Shown piece by piece: positions 20,740 to 28,126 of a DNA stretch of 30,112 nucleotides. The position numbers and the translations under genes were made by a program. Position 1 is the first letter of the stretch. Every line of letters starts with the position of its first letter. The DNA is from a virus: positions 1 through 30,112 of the IMG/VR virus record IMGVR_UViG_3300000553_000221; one strand, written 5' to 3'. Under the pieces are notes generated by a model. It saw only the letters and a list, made by a program, of their open reading frames with translations, searched no databases and had not been told where the DNA came from.

Positions 20740-21929
20740 TGTCCTCCGATAACACTACTACTATTGATGGGCTCCCCTCTGCTAGTACTCCGCTAGCTGG
20801 GTCTGAGGAAGTTCCTATATGGCAAAGCGGGGCAACTAAAAAGGTCCCAGTAAGTGCTATCGGTGGGGGTAGTGGGACGGTTACGGCGGTTTCAGTTTCT
20901 TCGGCTAATGGGTTTGCTGGATCGTCAAGTGGTGGTACTACTCCGGCGCTTACTCTGTCTACTACGGCAAGTGGGGTGCTAAAGGGGAATGGTACTGCAA
21001 TTAGTGCGGCGGTAAGTGGCACGGATATAAAAACAGTAAATGGAACCTCCTTGCTTGGCTCGGGAGACGTGGGGGTTGGCGTTACCTCAATCACTGCCTC
21101 TACTACACCAGTTAACGGATTATCTCTAAGCGGCGGGGCAATTACTGGTACCGGCACGATAGGTATCACTGGGTCACTTTCTGGAGTTGGCGTAAGTAAC
21201 TTATCAGGTATTACTGGTACACCATCGGGTACGACTTATTTGCGTGGTGATGGTACGTGGGCTACGCCGTCTGGGGGTTCTGGAACAATCACTGGAGTTA
21301 CAACAACTGGCTCTGCAATCAACGGGCTATCCCTAACCGGCGGCGGTACTTCAGGTAGCGTAAATGTTGCTTTGACTGGAACGCTCAATCTTTCTTCCCC
21401 TCCAGCTATCGGGTGGGCTACGCCAAATACAGTCGATAGTACAACTCTTACAGTAAGGGCGGAGACAATCTTTCCGGCTGTAACTAATCCTGCATCTAAC
21501 ATCGGGCACGTAAGGATGCTAGATGGGGGGGATGGATACGACTATCTAAATATATCTAGCGATGATGGAGAGGGAACTTACTTGCCAGTTGTCTTCCCTA
21601 CGGGGATTAACGTAGCTGGTGCTACAGGTTTTTCAGGACAAGTTTCTGCAACGGGGTTTTTTTCATCCTCTCCATTAGTTGGCACAACCGCGGGGTACAT
21701 TAGGCTTACAGATGCCAACAACATAGGGAGCTGGACAATCCGTAGCCCAGTTAGTTTAGCAACTACCCTGACGCTAACCCTACCCACAGGATACCCCGCG
21801 TCAACTCAGTTCTTGCAGTCCGATACTTCAGGTAATTTGAGCTGGTCTGCTGCGCAAAAAACAATTACGTCCGGTACAGCGGCTCCCTCTGGTGGGTCCG
21901 ATGGCGACATATATTTACAGTATGTATAA
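20739..21929 (+). CDS. Tail fibre-like protein
   Basis: This 396-residue protein begins MSSDNTTTIDGLPSAS...EVPIWQSGATKKV, a fibre docking segment analogous to that of the protein at 14585. A Gly/Ser/Thr shaft follows with well-known fibre phrases: VNGTSLLGSGDVGV, LTLSTTASGVLKGNGTAIS and YLRGDGTWATPSGG. The C-terminal end (TAAPSGGSDGDIYLQYV) is the usual short closing motif of phage fibres. It overlaps the spike 2 stop by TAATG. It probably forms an elongated trimer used for host contact. There is no chaperone domain. Confidence 0.8.
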   Translation: MSSDNTTTIDGLPSASTPLAGSEEVPIWQSGATKKVPVSAIGGGSGTVTAVSVSSANGFAGSSSGGTTPALTLSTTASGVLKGNGTAISAAVSGTDIKTVNGTSLLGSGDVGVGVTSITASTTPVNGLSLSGGAITGTGTIGITGSLSGVGVSNLSGITGTPSGTTYLRGDGTWATPSGGSGTITGVTTTGSAINGLSLTGGGTSGSVNVALTGTLNLSSPPAIGWATPNTVDSTTLTVRAETIFPAVTNPASNIGHVRMLDGGDGYDYLNISSDDGEGTYLPVVFPTGINVAGATGFSGQVSATGFFSSSPLVGTTAGYIRLTDANNIGSWTIRSPVSLATTLTLTLPTGYPASTQFLQSDTSGNLSWSAAQKTITSGTAAPSGGSDGDIYLQYV

Positions 21930-21937
21930 GGTGACAC

Positions 21938-23518
21938 ATGGCTGACAATGTAGGTTATACCCCCGGAACTGGTGCAACTATAGCTGCTGATGACATTGGT
22001 GGTATTTTATATCAGCGCGTCAAAATCGGCGTGGGCGTTGACGGCTCAGCTACAGATGTATCCTCTACTAACCCAATGCCTGTTAGTGGCACTTTTTGGC
22101 AGACAACGCAACCAGTAAGCGCAACTTCCCTCCCTCTCCCTTCTGGCGCAGCAACCGCTGCCAAGCAACCAGCTTTAGGAACCGCAGGAGCAGCGTCAAC
22201 TGATGTGCTATCAGTTCAGGGCATTGCGTCCATGACCCCACTAAAGGTTGACGGAAGCGCAACCACTCAGCCGGTCTCAGGTACTTTTTGGCAGGCTACT
22301 CAGCCAGTCTCAATCGCCACGATGCCAAGCACTCCAGTAACGGGGACATTCTGGCAGACGACGCAACCAGTAAGCGCGACTTCCCTCCCTCTCCCTTCTG
22401 GGGCAGCTACGGCAGCAAAACAACCAGCTTTAGGTACTGCGGGTACTCCTTCCGCAGATGTGCTGACTGTTCAAGGCGCAACCAGCATGACCGCCTTGAA
22501 AGTGGATGGGTCTGCGGTTACTCAACCTATATCAGGCACCGTCACAGCTAATGCCGGTACAAACCTGAATACTTCCGCTTTGGCTTTGGAGTCTGGCGGC
22601 AACCTAGCCACACTGGTAACAAGAACACCGGCAGTCGGGCAAACCACAATGTCCGGCAGTAGCCCAGTGGTTATTGCATCAGATCAAAGTGCGCTTTCTG
22701 TTAACTACGCAGCAGCAGCTACACAGACGTATAACGTAGCTGGTGTAATAACGATCAATACCGTGCTACTTACTTTAGACCTAGCTCAATACCGTGGCGC
22801 GTCTATTCAGTGTACGAGTATGGGTACAACTGGTGTAGTTACTCCAGAATGGTCAAACGATAATGCTACGTGGGTAGCGGCAACCATATTTACCCCTCCG
22901 GGGGCTAGTGCGACTACATTTAGCGCGGCTGGCTTGTGGAATGTGCAGAAGCAAGCTAGATACTTACGTTTGCGTTTATCCACGGCAACTACTGCGGGCA
23001 CGACTACGATATACACTGAAGCCTATCAGACTATACCCCAAGCGTGGTTTGCTACCCAGCCAGTTTCAGGAACTTTTTGGCAGGCGACGCAGCCGGTTTC
23101 CATGGCAACCAACACCCCAACATTGGCGGCTGGTACAAACTTAGCTGCGGACGTTGGCGTTCAGTACAGAGCAAGTGCAACAGGTGGGGCTACCATTAAG
23201 CACGTAATTGCAGCGGCTGGAACCAATGCCACAAGCGTCAAGGCATCGGCTGGGCGTGTTATTGGCTGGTCTTTCTCGAATACTACGGCAGCGTATAAAT
23301 ACGTCAGGCTATATAACCTGACCACAGCCCCTACGGTTGGCACTTCGACGGTGATTCAAACCATAGGCATACCACCTAACGGAATCGCGCAACTTCAATT
23401 CCCCGGCGGTATCGGGTACGCGACTGGCATTGCATTATCTATTACGGGGGCAGCGGCGGATAATGACACGACTGCAGTAGTTGCAAATGATGTGGTAGGG
23501 GACCTGTTCTACGCGTAA
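21938..23518 (+). CDS. Repeat-rich virion protein with GTFWQ motifs
   Basis: This 526-residue protein has a repeated unit PVSGTFWQTTQPVSATSLPL. Two long copies cover residues 48-113 and 133-198, and single GTFWQ-TQPVS motifs recur near 115 and 370. The repeats read as a segmented shaft. From about 215 the sequence becomes globular and beta-rich, including a region (QYRGASIQCTSMGT, then WSNDNATWVAATIF) like a jelly-roll carbohydrate- or surface-binding domain, and a second one near 400-526. It is probably a tail fibre or tail decoration. The ribosome site is AAGGTGA before the ATG. No enzyme motif is seen. Confidence 0.75.
   Translation: MADNVGYTPGTGATIAADDIGGILYQRVKIGVGVDGSATDVSSTNPMPVSGTFWQTTQPVSATSLPLPSGAATAAKQPALGTAGAASTDVLSVQGIASMTPLKVDGSATTQPVSGTFWQATQPVSIATMPSTPVTGTFWQTTQPVSATSLPLPSGAATAAKQPALGTAGTPSADVLTVQGATSMTALKVDGSAVTQPISGTVTANAGTNLNTSALALESGGNLATLVTRTPAVGQTTMSGSSPVVIASDQSALSVNYAAAATQTYNVAGVITINTVLLTLDLAQYRGASIQCTSMGTTGVVTPEWSNDNATWVAATIFTPPGASATTFSAAGLWNVQKQARYLRLRLSTATTAGTTTIYTEAYQTIPQAWFATQPVSGTFWQATQPVSMATNTPTLAAGTNLAADVGVQYRASATGGATIKHVIAAAGTNATSVKASAGRVIGWSFSNTTAAYKYVRLYNLTTAPTVGTSTVIQTIGIPPNGIAQLQFPGGIGYATGIALSITGAAADNDTTAVVANDVVGDLFYA
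22079..22531 (+). repeat. Two-copy long repeat inside the GTFWQ protein gene
   Basis: Segments 22079-22276 and 22334-22531 encode nearly the same 66 residues. The DNA is very similar in the first 110 bases (CCCTCTCCCTTCTGG and neighbours are identical) with mostly synonymous changes. This points to an older duplication kept by selection on the protein. Confidence 0.75.
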
Positions 23519-23527
23519 TATGCAACC

Positions 23528-23683
23528 ATGCTTACTACCCTATTAAGCCAGCAAACCTCAACCGCTACAAGGGCTTGGATAAAGGTCAGTGGGGTCTGGA
23601 AGCAGGCAACCGTGTATATCAAGGTAGGTGGCGTGTGGAAGGTATCCACTCCGTTTATCAAAGTAACTGGCACTTGGAAATAA
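23528..23683 (+). CDS. 51-residue protein with three IKV-G-WK repeats
   Basis: This short gene fills the gap between the GTFWQ protein and the adaptor. After a 15-residue lead (MLTTLLSQQTSTATR) come three tandem units: AWIKVSGVWKQAT, VYIKVGGVWKVST and PFIKVTGTWK. Each unit is a probable beta hairpin with conserved Ile-Lys-Val, Gly and Trp-Lys. Units of this kind occur at the ends of other phage tail proteins. It is too regular to be chance. It may be a small tail or fibre accessory protein. The start lacks an obvious ribosome site, so coupling to the upstream stop 9 bases away is likely. Confidence 0.75.
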   Translation: MLTTLLSQQTSTATRAWIKVSGVWKQATVYIKVGGVWKVSTPFIKVTGTWK

Positions 23684-23695
23684 TGAGCCCTAACG

Positions 23696-24421
23696 ATGAC
23701 CGCCAAAACCACAAATACCACGACGTTTAACCTAGACTTCAACAGCATTGCTGAGGAAGCGTTTGAGCGTTGTGGGGCTGAGATGCGTAGTGGATACGAT
23801 CTACGAACTGCCCGTAGGTCACTGAATCTGCTTGTGCTGGAGTGGGCTAACCGGGGTATCAACCTATGGACGGTGGAAGAAGGGGATGTCACTCTAATTT
23901 CTGGGCAGGCTACCTATAATATCCCAGTAGACACGGTTGATCTTCTGGACCACGTAGTTCGCACGGGGTCGGGTAGCACTCAGTTGGACATCAACATTAC
24001 CCGTATTTCGGGGAGTACCTATTCCTCGATACCTAATAAAACTGCCACAGGTCGTCCCATCCAAGTATGGATAAACAGGCAATCAGGTGCAACCAATGCG
24101 GACGGTACAACGAAGAGCCCGACGATTACTGTGTGGCCTACGCCTGATCCAAGTACCACTTATACATTCCACTATTGGCGTCTACGTCGCATGTACGAGG
24201 TGGGTAACGGGGTCAACGGGCAAGACTTGCCGTTCAGGTTCCTGCCAGCCATGGTAGCTGGGCTTGCTTATATGCTGTCTATCAAGATTCCCGGGGCGGA
24301 AGCACGCACTCAGATGTTGAAGCAGATATACGACGAGACTTTTCAGTTTGCAGCTGATGAGGACAGAGAGAAGGCGGCGGTTCATTTTGTGCCACGCGAG
24401 TCCTTCATAGGGTATCGGTGA
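23696..24421 (+). CDS. Head-tail adaptor, P22 gp4-like (putative)
   Basis: This 241-residue protein has an N-terminal helical pair (FNSIAEEAFERCGAEMRSG, RRSLNLLVLEWANRG) followed by beta strands (LISGQATYNIPVDTVDLLDH) and a C-terminal helical bundle (FLPAMVAGLAYMLSIKIPGA). The protein ends in RESFIGYR. This helix-strand-helix order matches adaptor proteins that bind below the portal in podoviruses such as P22 gp4. Its distance from the portal gene is unusual but seen in aquatic phages. A second protein with similar logic lies at 25609. Confidence 0.7.
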   Translation: MTAKTTNTTTFNLDFNSIAEEAFERCGAEMRSGYDLRTARRSLNLLVLEWANRGINLWTVEEGDVTLISGQATYNIPVDTVDLLDHVVRTGSGSTQLDINITRISGSTYSSIPNKTATGRPIQVWINRQSGATNADGTTKSPTITVWPTPDPSTTYTFHYWRLRRMYEVGNGVNGQDLPFRFLPAMVAGLAYMLSIKIPGAEARTQMLKQIYDETFQFAADEDREKAAVHFVPRESFIGYR

Positions 24422-24424
24422 TGT

Positions 24425-25168
24425 ATGGCTAGCCGGTTTTCATCTGCTAAGAACGCGATTGCCGAATGCGATATTTGTGGTTTCCGCTATAAACTAACAG
24501 AACTAAAGCAGTTGGTTATTAAGACCAAGAACGTGAACATCAAAGCGTGCCCCGAATGCTGGAACCCTGACCAGCCGCAGTTGTCCCTAGGTCTCTACCC
24601 AGTCAATGATCCGCAAGCTGTGCGTGATCCGCGTCCCGATACTAGCTATTATGCTGTCAATGGGAGTAGGGTTATTGAGTGGAGCTGGGGGCCAGTAGGC
24701 GGACCTAGAAACTTCGATGCTGCATTGGCTCCTAACTCACTAGTCGCTACAGGAGCAGTGGGTAGCGTTATTGCCGGACAGACTATTGTGGGGAACTCGT
24801 TTAGTATAACCGCTGGGTACGCTACTTATGATGATGGGTCTAATGTAGGTATTGCAATTGGGTATGGAAATAACGAAGATTATTACGGGACTTTTGGTAC
24901 TGCTACTCCTAATTCAATTTTAGGGTATCCAATATATGCGTGTTATGACCAAGGAGGGGCCTACCCCACAGCAGTTCTTTTTGGGTTATCAGGGTTTACT
25001 TCCCAGCCCGGGCAGGCATTTTTTAGCACTATAACTTGCAATGGGGTTACACTGACTTCAGCGAGTGCAGGTTATAACTGGGATGGAGTGTCCATAGCAA
25101 CTTGGAATTGGTCTCCGGCGCAGTTTGGTTTGGTTTCAGGTAATACATACACAGTTACATTGGGTTGA
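24425..25168 (+). CDS. Zinc-finger virion protein with extra C-terminal domain
   Basis: This 247-residue protein has a four-Cys zinc-binding knot at the N-terminus: CDICGFRYKL at residues 15-24 and CPECWNPDQP at about 42-51. A conserved arm follows (YPVNDPQAVRDPRPDTSYY). Small phage proteins with exactly this knot and arm are common next to adaptor genes and normally stop near residue 110. Here a beta-rich, aromatic domain (about 105-247, including TYDDGSNVGIAIGYG and GYNWDGVSIATWNWSP) is added. The extension looks like a surface-exposed SPRY- or lectin-like unit. The zinc part may dock the protein to the tail. Function not known. Confidence 0.75.
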   Translation: MASRFSSAKNAIAECDICGFRYKLTELKQLVIKTKNVNIKACPECWNPDQPQLSLGLYPVNDPQAVRDPRPDTSYYAVNGSRVIEWSWGPVGGPRNFDAALAPNSLVATGAVGSVIAGQTIVGNSFSITAGYATYDDGSNVGIAIGYGNNEDYYGTFGTATPNSILGYPIYACYDQGGAYPTAVLFGLSGFTSQPGQAFFSTITCNGVTLTSASAGYNWDGVSIATWNWSPAQFGLVSGNTYTVTLG

Positions 25169-25178
25169 GGAATTTAAC

Positions 25179-25337
25179 ATGAACGACAATAAATCGTTTC
25201 CAAAAGAGTCGGTACCGGTGGTAGCTCAGAATTATCACGGTATCCAAAATCACAAAGCCAAGGGGGTTACCTCCAAAGCTATGAAACAAGTAGGGCGCAA
25301 TATGGCCCGTGCTAAAAATCAGAAGGGGGGTAAGTAA
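25179..25337 (+). CDS. Small basic protein
   Basis: The ATG at 25179 (52 residues) is chosen because TTGAGGA lies 7 bases upstream; an earlier in-frame ATG would run through the preceding gene. The protein has an uncharged middle (SVPVVAQNYHGIQNHKAKG) and a basic helical end (MKQVGRNMARAKNQKGGK). Its stop overlaps the next start by TAATG. It resembles other short Lys/Gly-rich peptides in this tail block. Function unknown. Confidence 0.7.
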   Translation: MNDNKSFPKESVPVVAQNYHGIQNHKAKGVTSKAMKQVGRNMARAKNQKGGK

Positions 25338-25606
25338 TGGCTAGTGGAAAAGGCAACAGGCCTGAGTTTGAGTACTTCGACGCAAATACTGCTGACCCTG
25401 TCGGCAAGTATGCCCAACCTAAACCAAACACTAATTCCACCGGCAAGCAGGTAGATACTGGCTATCCTGACCTCGATACGGGATGGGATGATGTACGCGT
25501 GAAGGGTAGGTATATGTCGGGTACTAAGAAGAAACAGTACGCTGACATGCGGGGTTTCGGTGCGGCTACTAAAGGTAAGAAGTTTCTACTCGACTCTGAG
25601 GATTAA
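25337..25606 (+). CDS. Small charged protein of unknown function
   Basis: This 89-residue protein has coupled start and stop (TAATG overlap upstream, 2 bases to the next start). It is hydrophilic with many Gly, Lys and Asp, and includes YPDLDTGWDDVRVKGRYMSG followed by a basic stretch (TKKKQYADMRGFGAATKGKK). No membrane segment or enzyme motif is seen. Conserved-looking aromatic residues suggest it folds or binds a partner. Presumably an accessory tail or assembly protein. Confidence 0.7.
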   Translation: MASGKGNRPEFEYFDANTADPVGKYAQPKPNTNSTGKQVDTGYPDLDTGWDDVRVKGRYMSGTKKKQYADMRGFGAATKGKKFLLDSED

Positions 25607-25608
25607 CT

Positions 25609-26271
25609 GTGTTTTACAGTAGTACTACTAGCCTTACGGCACCAGATAACCTCTGGTATGCGATACAGACGTATTGTGAAACTACGGAGCCCTCCTTCGT
25701 AGCTAATATCCCTATGTTTGTGGACTTGGCTGAGGAACGGATTTATAACTCAGTCCAACTGCCTGCATTCCGTAAGAACGTAGTAGGTAATATTACATCA
25801 GGGAATAAGTACCTGACTCTGCCGACTGATTGGCTAGCTACATCTTCTTTAGCTGTGATAGATAGCTCGGGAAATTATTCTTACCTACTAGATAAGGACG
25901 TTAACTTTATACGTGAGTCCTACCCTAACTCTACAGTTACTGGAACCCCGCAGCACTCTGCCATATTTGACTCGAACACATTGTTGCTTGGTCCTACTCC
26001 TGATACTAACTACACCAGCGAGTTACACTACTATTATTACCCAGAGTCCATCGTAACGGCGGGTACTAGTTGGCTTGGGACTAACTTTGAGACTGTGCTT
26101 CTCTATGGCTCCGTGCGTGAGGCGTATACTTACCTTAAGGGCGAAACTGACATATCTGCATCCTACGAAGCTAAATACCAAGAAGCAATTGGGTTGCTTA
26201 AAGTTCTCGGTGACGGTAAAGATCGCCGTGATGCGTACCGGTCAGGACAAGTTAGAGTGCCTGTTACCTAA
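25609..26271 (+). CDS. Tail adaptor protein, second of two (T7 gp11/P22 gp4-like)
   Basis: This 220-residue protein begins at a GTG. A helical N-terminal pair (DNLWYAIQTYCETTEPSF, FVDLAEERIYNSVQLP) precedes strands with the adaptor phrase NKYLTLPTDWLATSSL. Next comes GTPQHSAIFDSNTLLLGP, typical of tail adaptor proteins, and a C-terminal helix bundle (VREAYTYLKGETDIS, ASYEAKYQEAIGLL). It probably forms a dodecameric ring between portal and tail hub. With the protein at 23696 there are two adaptor-like proteins, perhaps successive rings. The GTG start and missing strong ribosome site suggest coupling to the gene before. Confidence 0.75.
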   Translation: MFYSSTTSLTAPDNLWYAIQTYCETTEPSFVANIPMFVDLAEERIYNSVQLPAFRKNVVGNITSGNKYLTLPTDWLATSSLAVIDSSGNYSYLLDKDVNFIRESYPNSTVTGTPQHSAIFDSNTLLLGPTPDTNYTSELHYYYYPESIVTAGTSWLGTNFETVLLYGSVREAYTYLKGETDISASYEAKYQEAIGLLKVLGDGKDRRDAYRSGQVRVPVT

Positions 26272-26280
26272 GAGAACCCT

Positions 26281-26718
26281 ATGGCAATCACGCAAACACT
26301 TACTACCAGTTTCAAAACAGAACTCCTGCAGGGGCTGCATAACTTCGGCCCTACTTCCCCAAATACGTTCAAGATTGCATTGTATTCCTCTACTGCAGCA
26401 CTTAATGCGGCCACTACGGTGTATACAACAACTGGGGAGGTTACGGGGGCTAACTACACAGCCGGGGGTAAAACTCTTACTATTTCCACTACGCCTACGA
26501 CGGCTTCAGGGGGTACGACGGCGTTTGTTGGGTTTGCGGATATTTCGTGGACACTGGCTACCTTCACTACGGCAGGGGCACTCATATATAACTCGACTAA
26601 CGGAAATAGAGCGGTAGCAGTGCTTAACTTCGGGGGCAGTAAAACTAGTACCTCTGGGGTATTCACGGTGCAGTTCCCAGCTGCTACAGATACTACGGCT
26701 ATTATTCGGATATCATAA
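26281..26718 (+). CDS. Beta-rich virion protein
   Basis: This 145-residue protein opens with ITQTLTTSFKTELLQGLHNF and FKIALYSSTAAL, then GANYTAGGKTLTI and FVGFADISWTLATF. The pattern is familiar from short structural proteins found in tail blocks of many aquatic phages, usually with unknown placement. Alternating strands and low charge suggest a beta sandwich. It ends in a TAATG overlap with the next gene. A virion location is likely; the exact role is unknown. Confidence 0.75.
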   Translation: MAITQTLTTSFKTELLQGLHNFGPTSPNTFKIALYSSTAALNAATTVYTTTGEVTGANYTAGGKTLTISTTPTTASGGTTAFVGFADISWTLATFTTAGALIYNSTNGNRAVAVLNFGGSKTSTSGVFTVQFPAATDTTAIIRIS

Positions 26719-26990
26719 TGTCAGGGTGGGCACCGGTAACCCTGAATGTCCTCTTAGCTACGGAAACCGGGGCATTACTTGTAACCGGAGGAAGTTCTGT
26801 TACCTACGTAGCAGCCGTGCAAGGTGGGGTAGCTAATTGGAGTTCTATTTCTACTACGCAAACGCCGGGGTGGGGGCAGGTTTCAGACAGCCAAACCCCT
26901 AATTGGAGTTCTATTTCTACTACGCAAACGCCGGGGTGGGGGCAGGTTTCAGACAGCCAAACCCCTAATTGGACCGACATCACAACCTAG
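26718..26990 (+). CDS. Small protein with W-S-QTP tandem repeats
   Basis: This 90-residue protein has a beta-rich N-terminal half (MSGWAPVTLNVLLATETGAL). Its second half consists of 11-residue units, each beginning with Trp and containing QTP (WSSISTTQTPG, WGQVSDSQTPN). Four full units and the start of a fifth (WTDITT) are present, from an exact 66-base duplication. It may be a tail decoration or fibre tip accessory. It is coupled upstream by TAATG. Copy number of the unit is expected to vary between relatives. Confidence 0.75.
   Translation: MSGWAPVTLNVLLATETGALLVTGGSSVTYVAAVQGGVANWSSISTTQTPGWGQVSDSQTPNWSSISTTQTPGWGQVSDSQTPNWTDITT
26835..26966 (+). repeat. Perfect 66-bp tandem duplication
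   Basis: Bases 26835-26900 and 26901-26966 are identical, and six more bases of a third copy follow. The unit keeps the reading frame (22 codons) and itself contains two related 33-base halves. Complete identity implies a very recent duplication or slippage. Confidence 0.95.
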
Positions 26991-26999
26991 AGGTGACTT

Positions 27000-27413
27000 A
27001 TGAACTGGCTGGACATTATCGGTGGTATTTTCAAACCCGTAGTAGACCTGATCGAGCACACCATGCCCTCTGGTGCGGATAAGATTCAGTTACAACAGAA
27101 GATACTTGAGGCTCAGGCAGCGGCAGCTCAGCAAGCTATGGAGTACGAACGTCAGCTCATGGATGCTCAGAGCAAAGTGATTCTGGCCGAGGCCCAAGGG
27201 TCCAGCTGGCTGCAACGCAACTGGCGTCCACTCATGATGGTGTTTTTTGCCTCCTTGGTAGGTGCCCGCTGGCTGGGCTACTCCGCCCCCGGTATGTCCG
27301 AAGCTGAAGTGATGGAGCTTTGGGGGATCATCAAGTTAGGTCTTGGCGGATATGTGATCGGTCGCAGTGTAGAGAAAGTGGCCCCTACTGTTGTGGATGC
27401 GATGAAAAAATGA
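27000..27413 (+). CDS. Holin, GTA 3TM type
   Basis: This 137-residue protein has the pattern of the GTA/phage 3TM holin family. An amphipathic start (MNWLDIIGGIFKPVVDLIEH) is followed by a long Gln/Ala-rich helix (about 28-60) and the signature SSWLQRNWRPLMMVFFA. A second hydrophobic stretch (ELWGIIKLGLGGYVIGRSVE) is also present. It would form membrane pores that release the lysozyme at the end of infection. The endolysin lies two genes downstream, and the genes are linked by ATGA overlaps, so this is a lysis cassette. The ribosome site is GAGGTGA. Confidence 0.9.
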   Translation: MNWLDIIGGIFKPVVDLIEHTMPSGADKIQLQQKILEAQAAAAQQAMEYERQLMDAQSKVILAEAQGSSWLQRNWRPLMMVFFASLVGARWLGYSAPGMSEAEVMELWGIIKLGLGGYVIGRSVEKVAPTVVDAMKK

Positions 27414-27694
27414 ACACTGAAAACCTGTATGCGTACAAGTTTCTGGTAGCCCTAGATCGGTTCTTCGGAGCTGTGCTATTTAGAGACCCAAATACAACCA
27501 TTTCTGCCGAGTGTGGGCTTGAGTTACGTAAGCCAAATCCTGCATGGTGGGCCATACTAATAGGCCGACAGTTCCTTAACCGGTTCTGGCCGGGACACTG
27601 TGAGAAAGCGATCAGGTACGATGCCTATATAGCATGGAAAACAGTTAATGCGCTCGGTTTCGATTGTCCTGAACCTACTGAGAGACCCCGATGA
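27410..27694 (+). CDS. Small lysis-cassette protein of unknown function
   Basis: This 94-residue protein is joined to the holin and the endolysin by ATGA overlaps at both ends. It is amphipathic with many aromatic residues (YAYKFLVALDRFFGAVLF, NPAWWAILIGRQFLNRFWPG) and ends acidic/basic. The pattern is known to me from proteins lying next to endolysins in other phages, without assigned role. It has no signal peptide or lipobox, so it does not look like a spanin. A cytoplasmic role is more likely. Confidence 0.75.
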   Translation: MNTENLYAYKFLVALDRFFGAVLFRDPNTTISAECGLELRKPNPAWWAILIGRQFLNRFWPGHCEKAIRYDAYIAWKTVNALGFDCPEPTERPR

Positions 27695-28122
27695 CCTTCG
27701 ACGAAGCGTTTCAAATTCTGATCCAGTTTGAGGGAACTTTTGTGGATAACCCCGCTGATCCGGGTGGGGCTACGATGTATGGAATTACCCAGCGTACCGC
27801 CCGCGCCTTGGGGTTTATGGGGGATATGAAGGATTTGCCAGTGAATACGGCTAAGAATATCTACAAAACGGGGTACTGGGACCCGATGAAGATTGAGACC
27901 CTCCCAGTAGAACTGCAATATGCGGCCTTTGATGCGGCGGTAAATAATGGTATAACACACGCAAACCAGTGGCTCCTTGCGGCTCTGCAAGACGACCCTG
28001 CACCAGAGAAAGCACTTCGTAGGTTTATGAGCCTACGGTTGAAGTTTTTTACCAGCCTGAATACGTGGCCTACTTTTGGTAAGGGATGGTCGCGTAGGGT
28101 TGCAGCTATTTTACTGATGTAG
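27691..28122 (+). CDS. Endolysin, GH108-type lysozyme
   Basis: This 143-residue protein shows the glycoside hydrolase 108 signature: FEGTFVDNPADPGGATMYGI with catalytic Glu14, then QRTARALGF. A helical middle (YKTGYWDPMKIETLPVELQY) contains the conserved AFDAAVNNG, and a C-terminal GKGWSRRVAA closes a small peptidoglycan-binding-like region. It cleaves the glycan chains of the cell wall after the holin opens the membrane. No signal peptide is present, in line with holin-dependent release. Length is a little shorter than many family members (about 165-180) but the core is complete. Confidence 0.92.
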   Translation: MTFDEAFQILIQFEGTFVDNPADPGGATMYGITQRTARALGFMGDMKDLPVNTAKNIYKTGYWDPMKIETLPVELQYAAFDAAVNNGITHANQWLLAALQDDPAPEKALRRFMSLRLKFFTSLNTWPTFGKGWSRRVAAILLM

Positions 28123-28126
28123 GGCC

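Noticed and set aside
20720-21169. Pro/Val-rich minus-strand frame of 149 codons opposite the tail fibre
   Set aside because: Complement of the Gly/Thr-rich fibre shaft, with no ribosome site.
21938-23518. Repeats in the fibre genes as template/variable repeats of a diversity-generating retroelement
   Set aside because: No reverse transcriptase is present in the window, and the differences between copies are mostly synonymous rather than at adenines.
26075-26617. 180-codon Arg/Leu-rich plus-strand frame
   Set aside because: It covers the end of one supported gene and the start of another, both with family-like sequence and coupled signals.
26835-26966. Repeat block as a possible CRISPR array
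   Set aside because: The repeats are directly adjacent without spacers, in frame, and code for regular W-S-QTP units of a protein.
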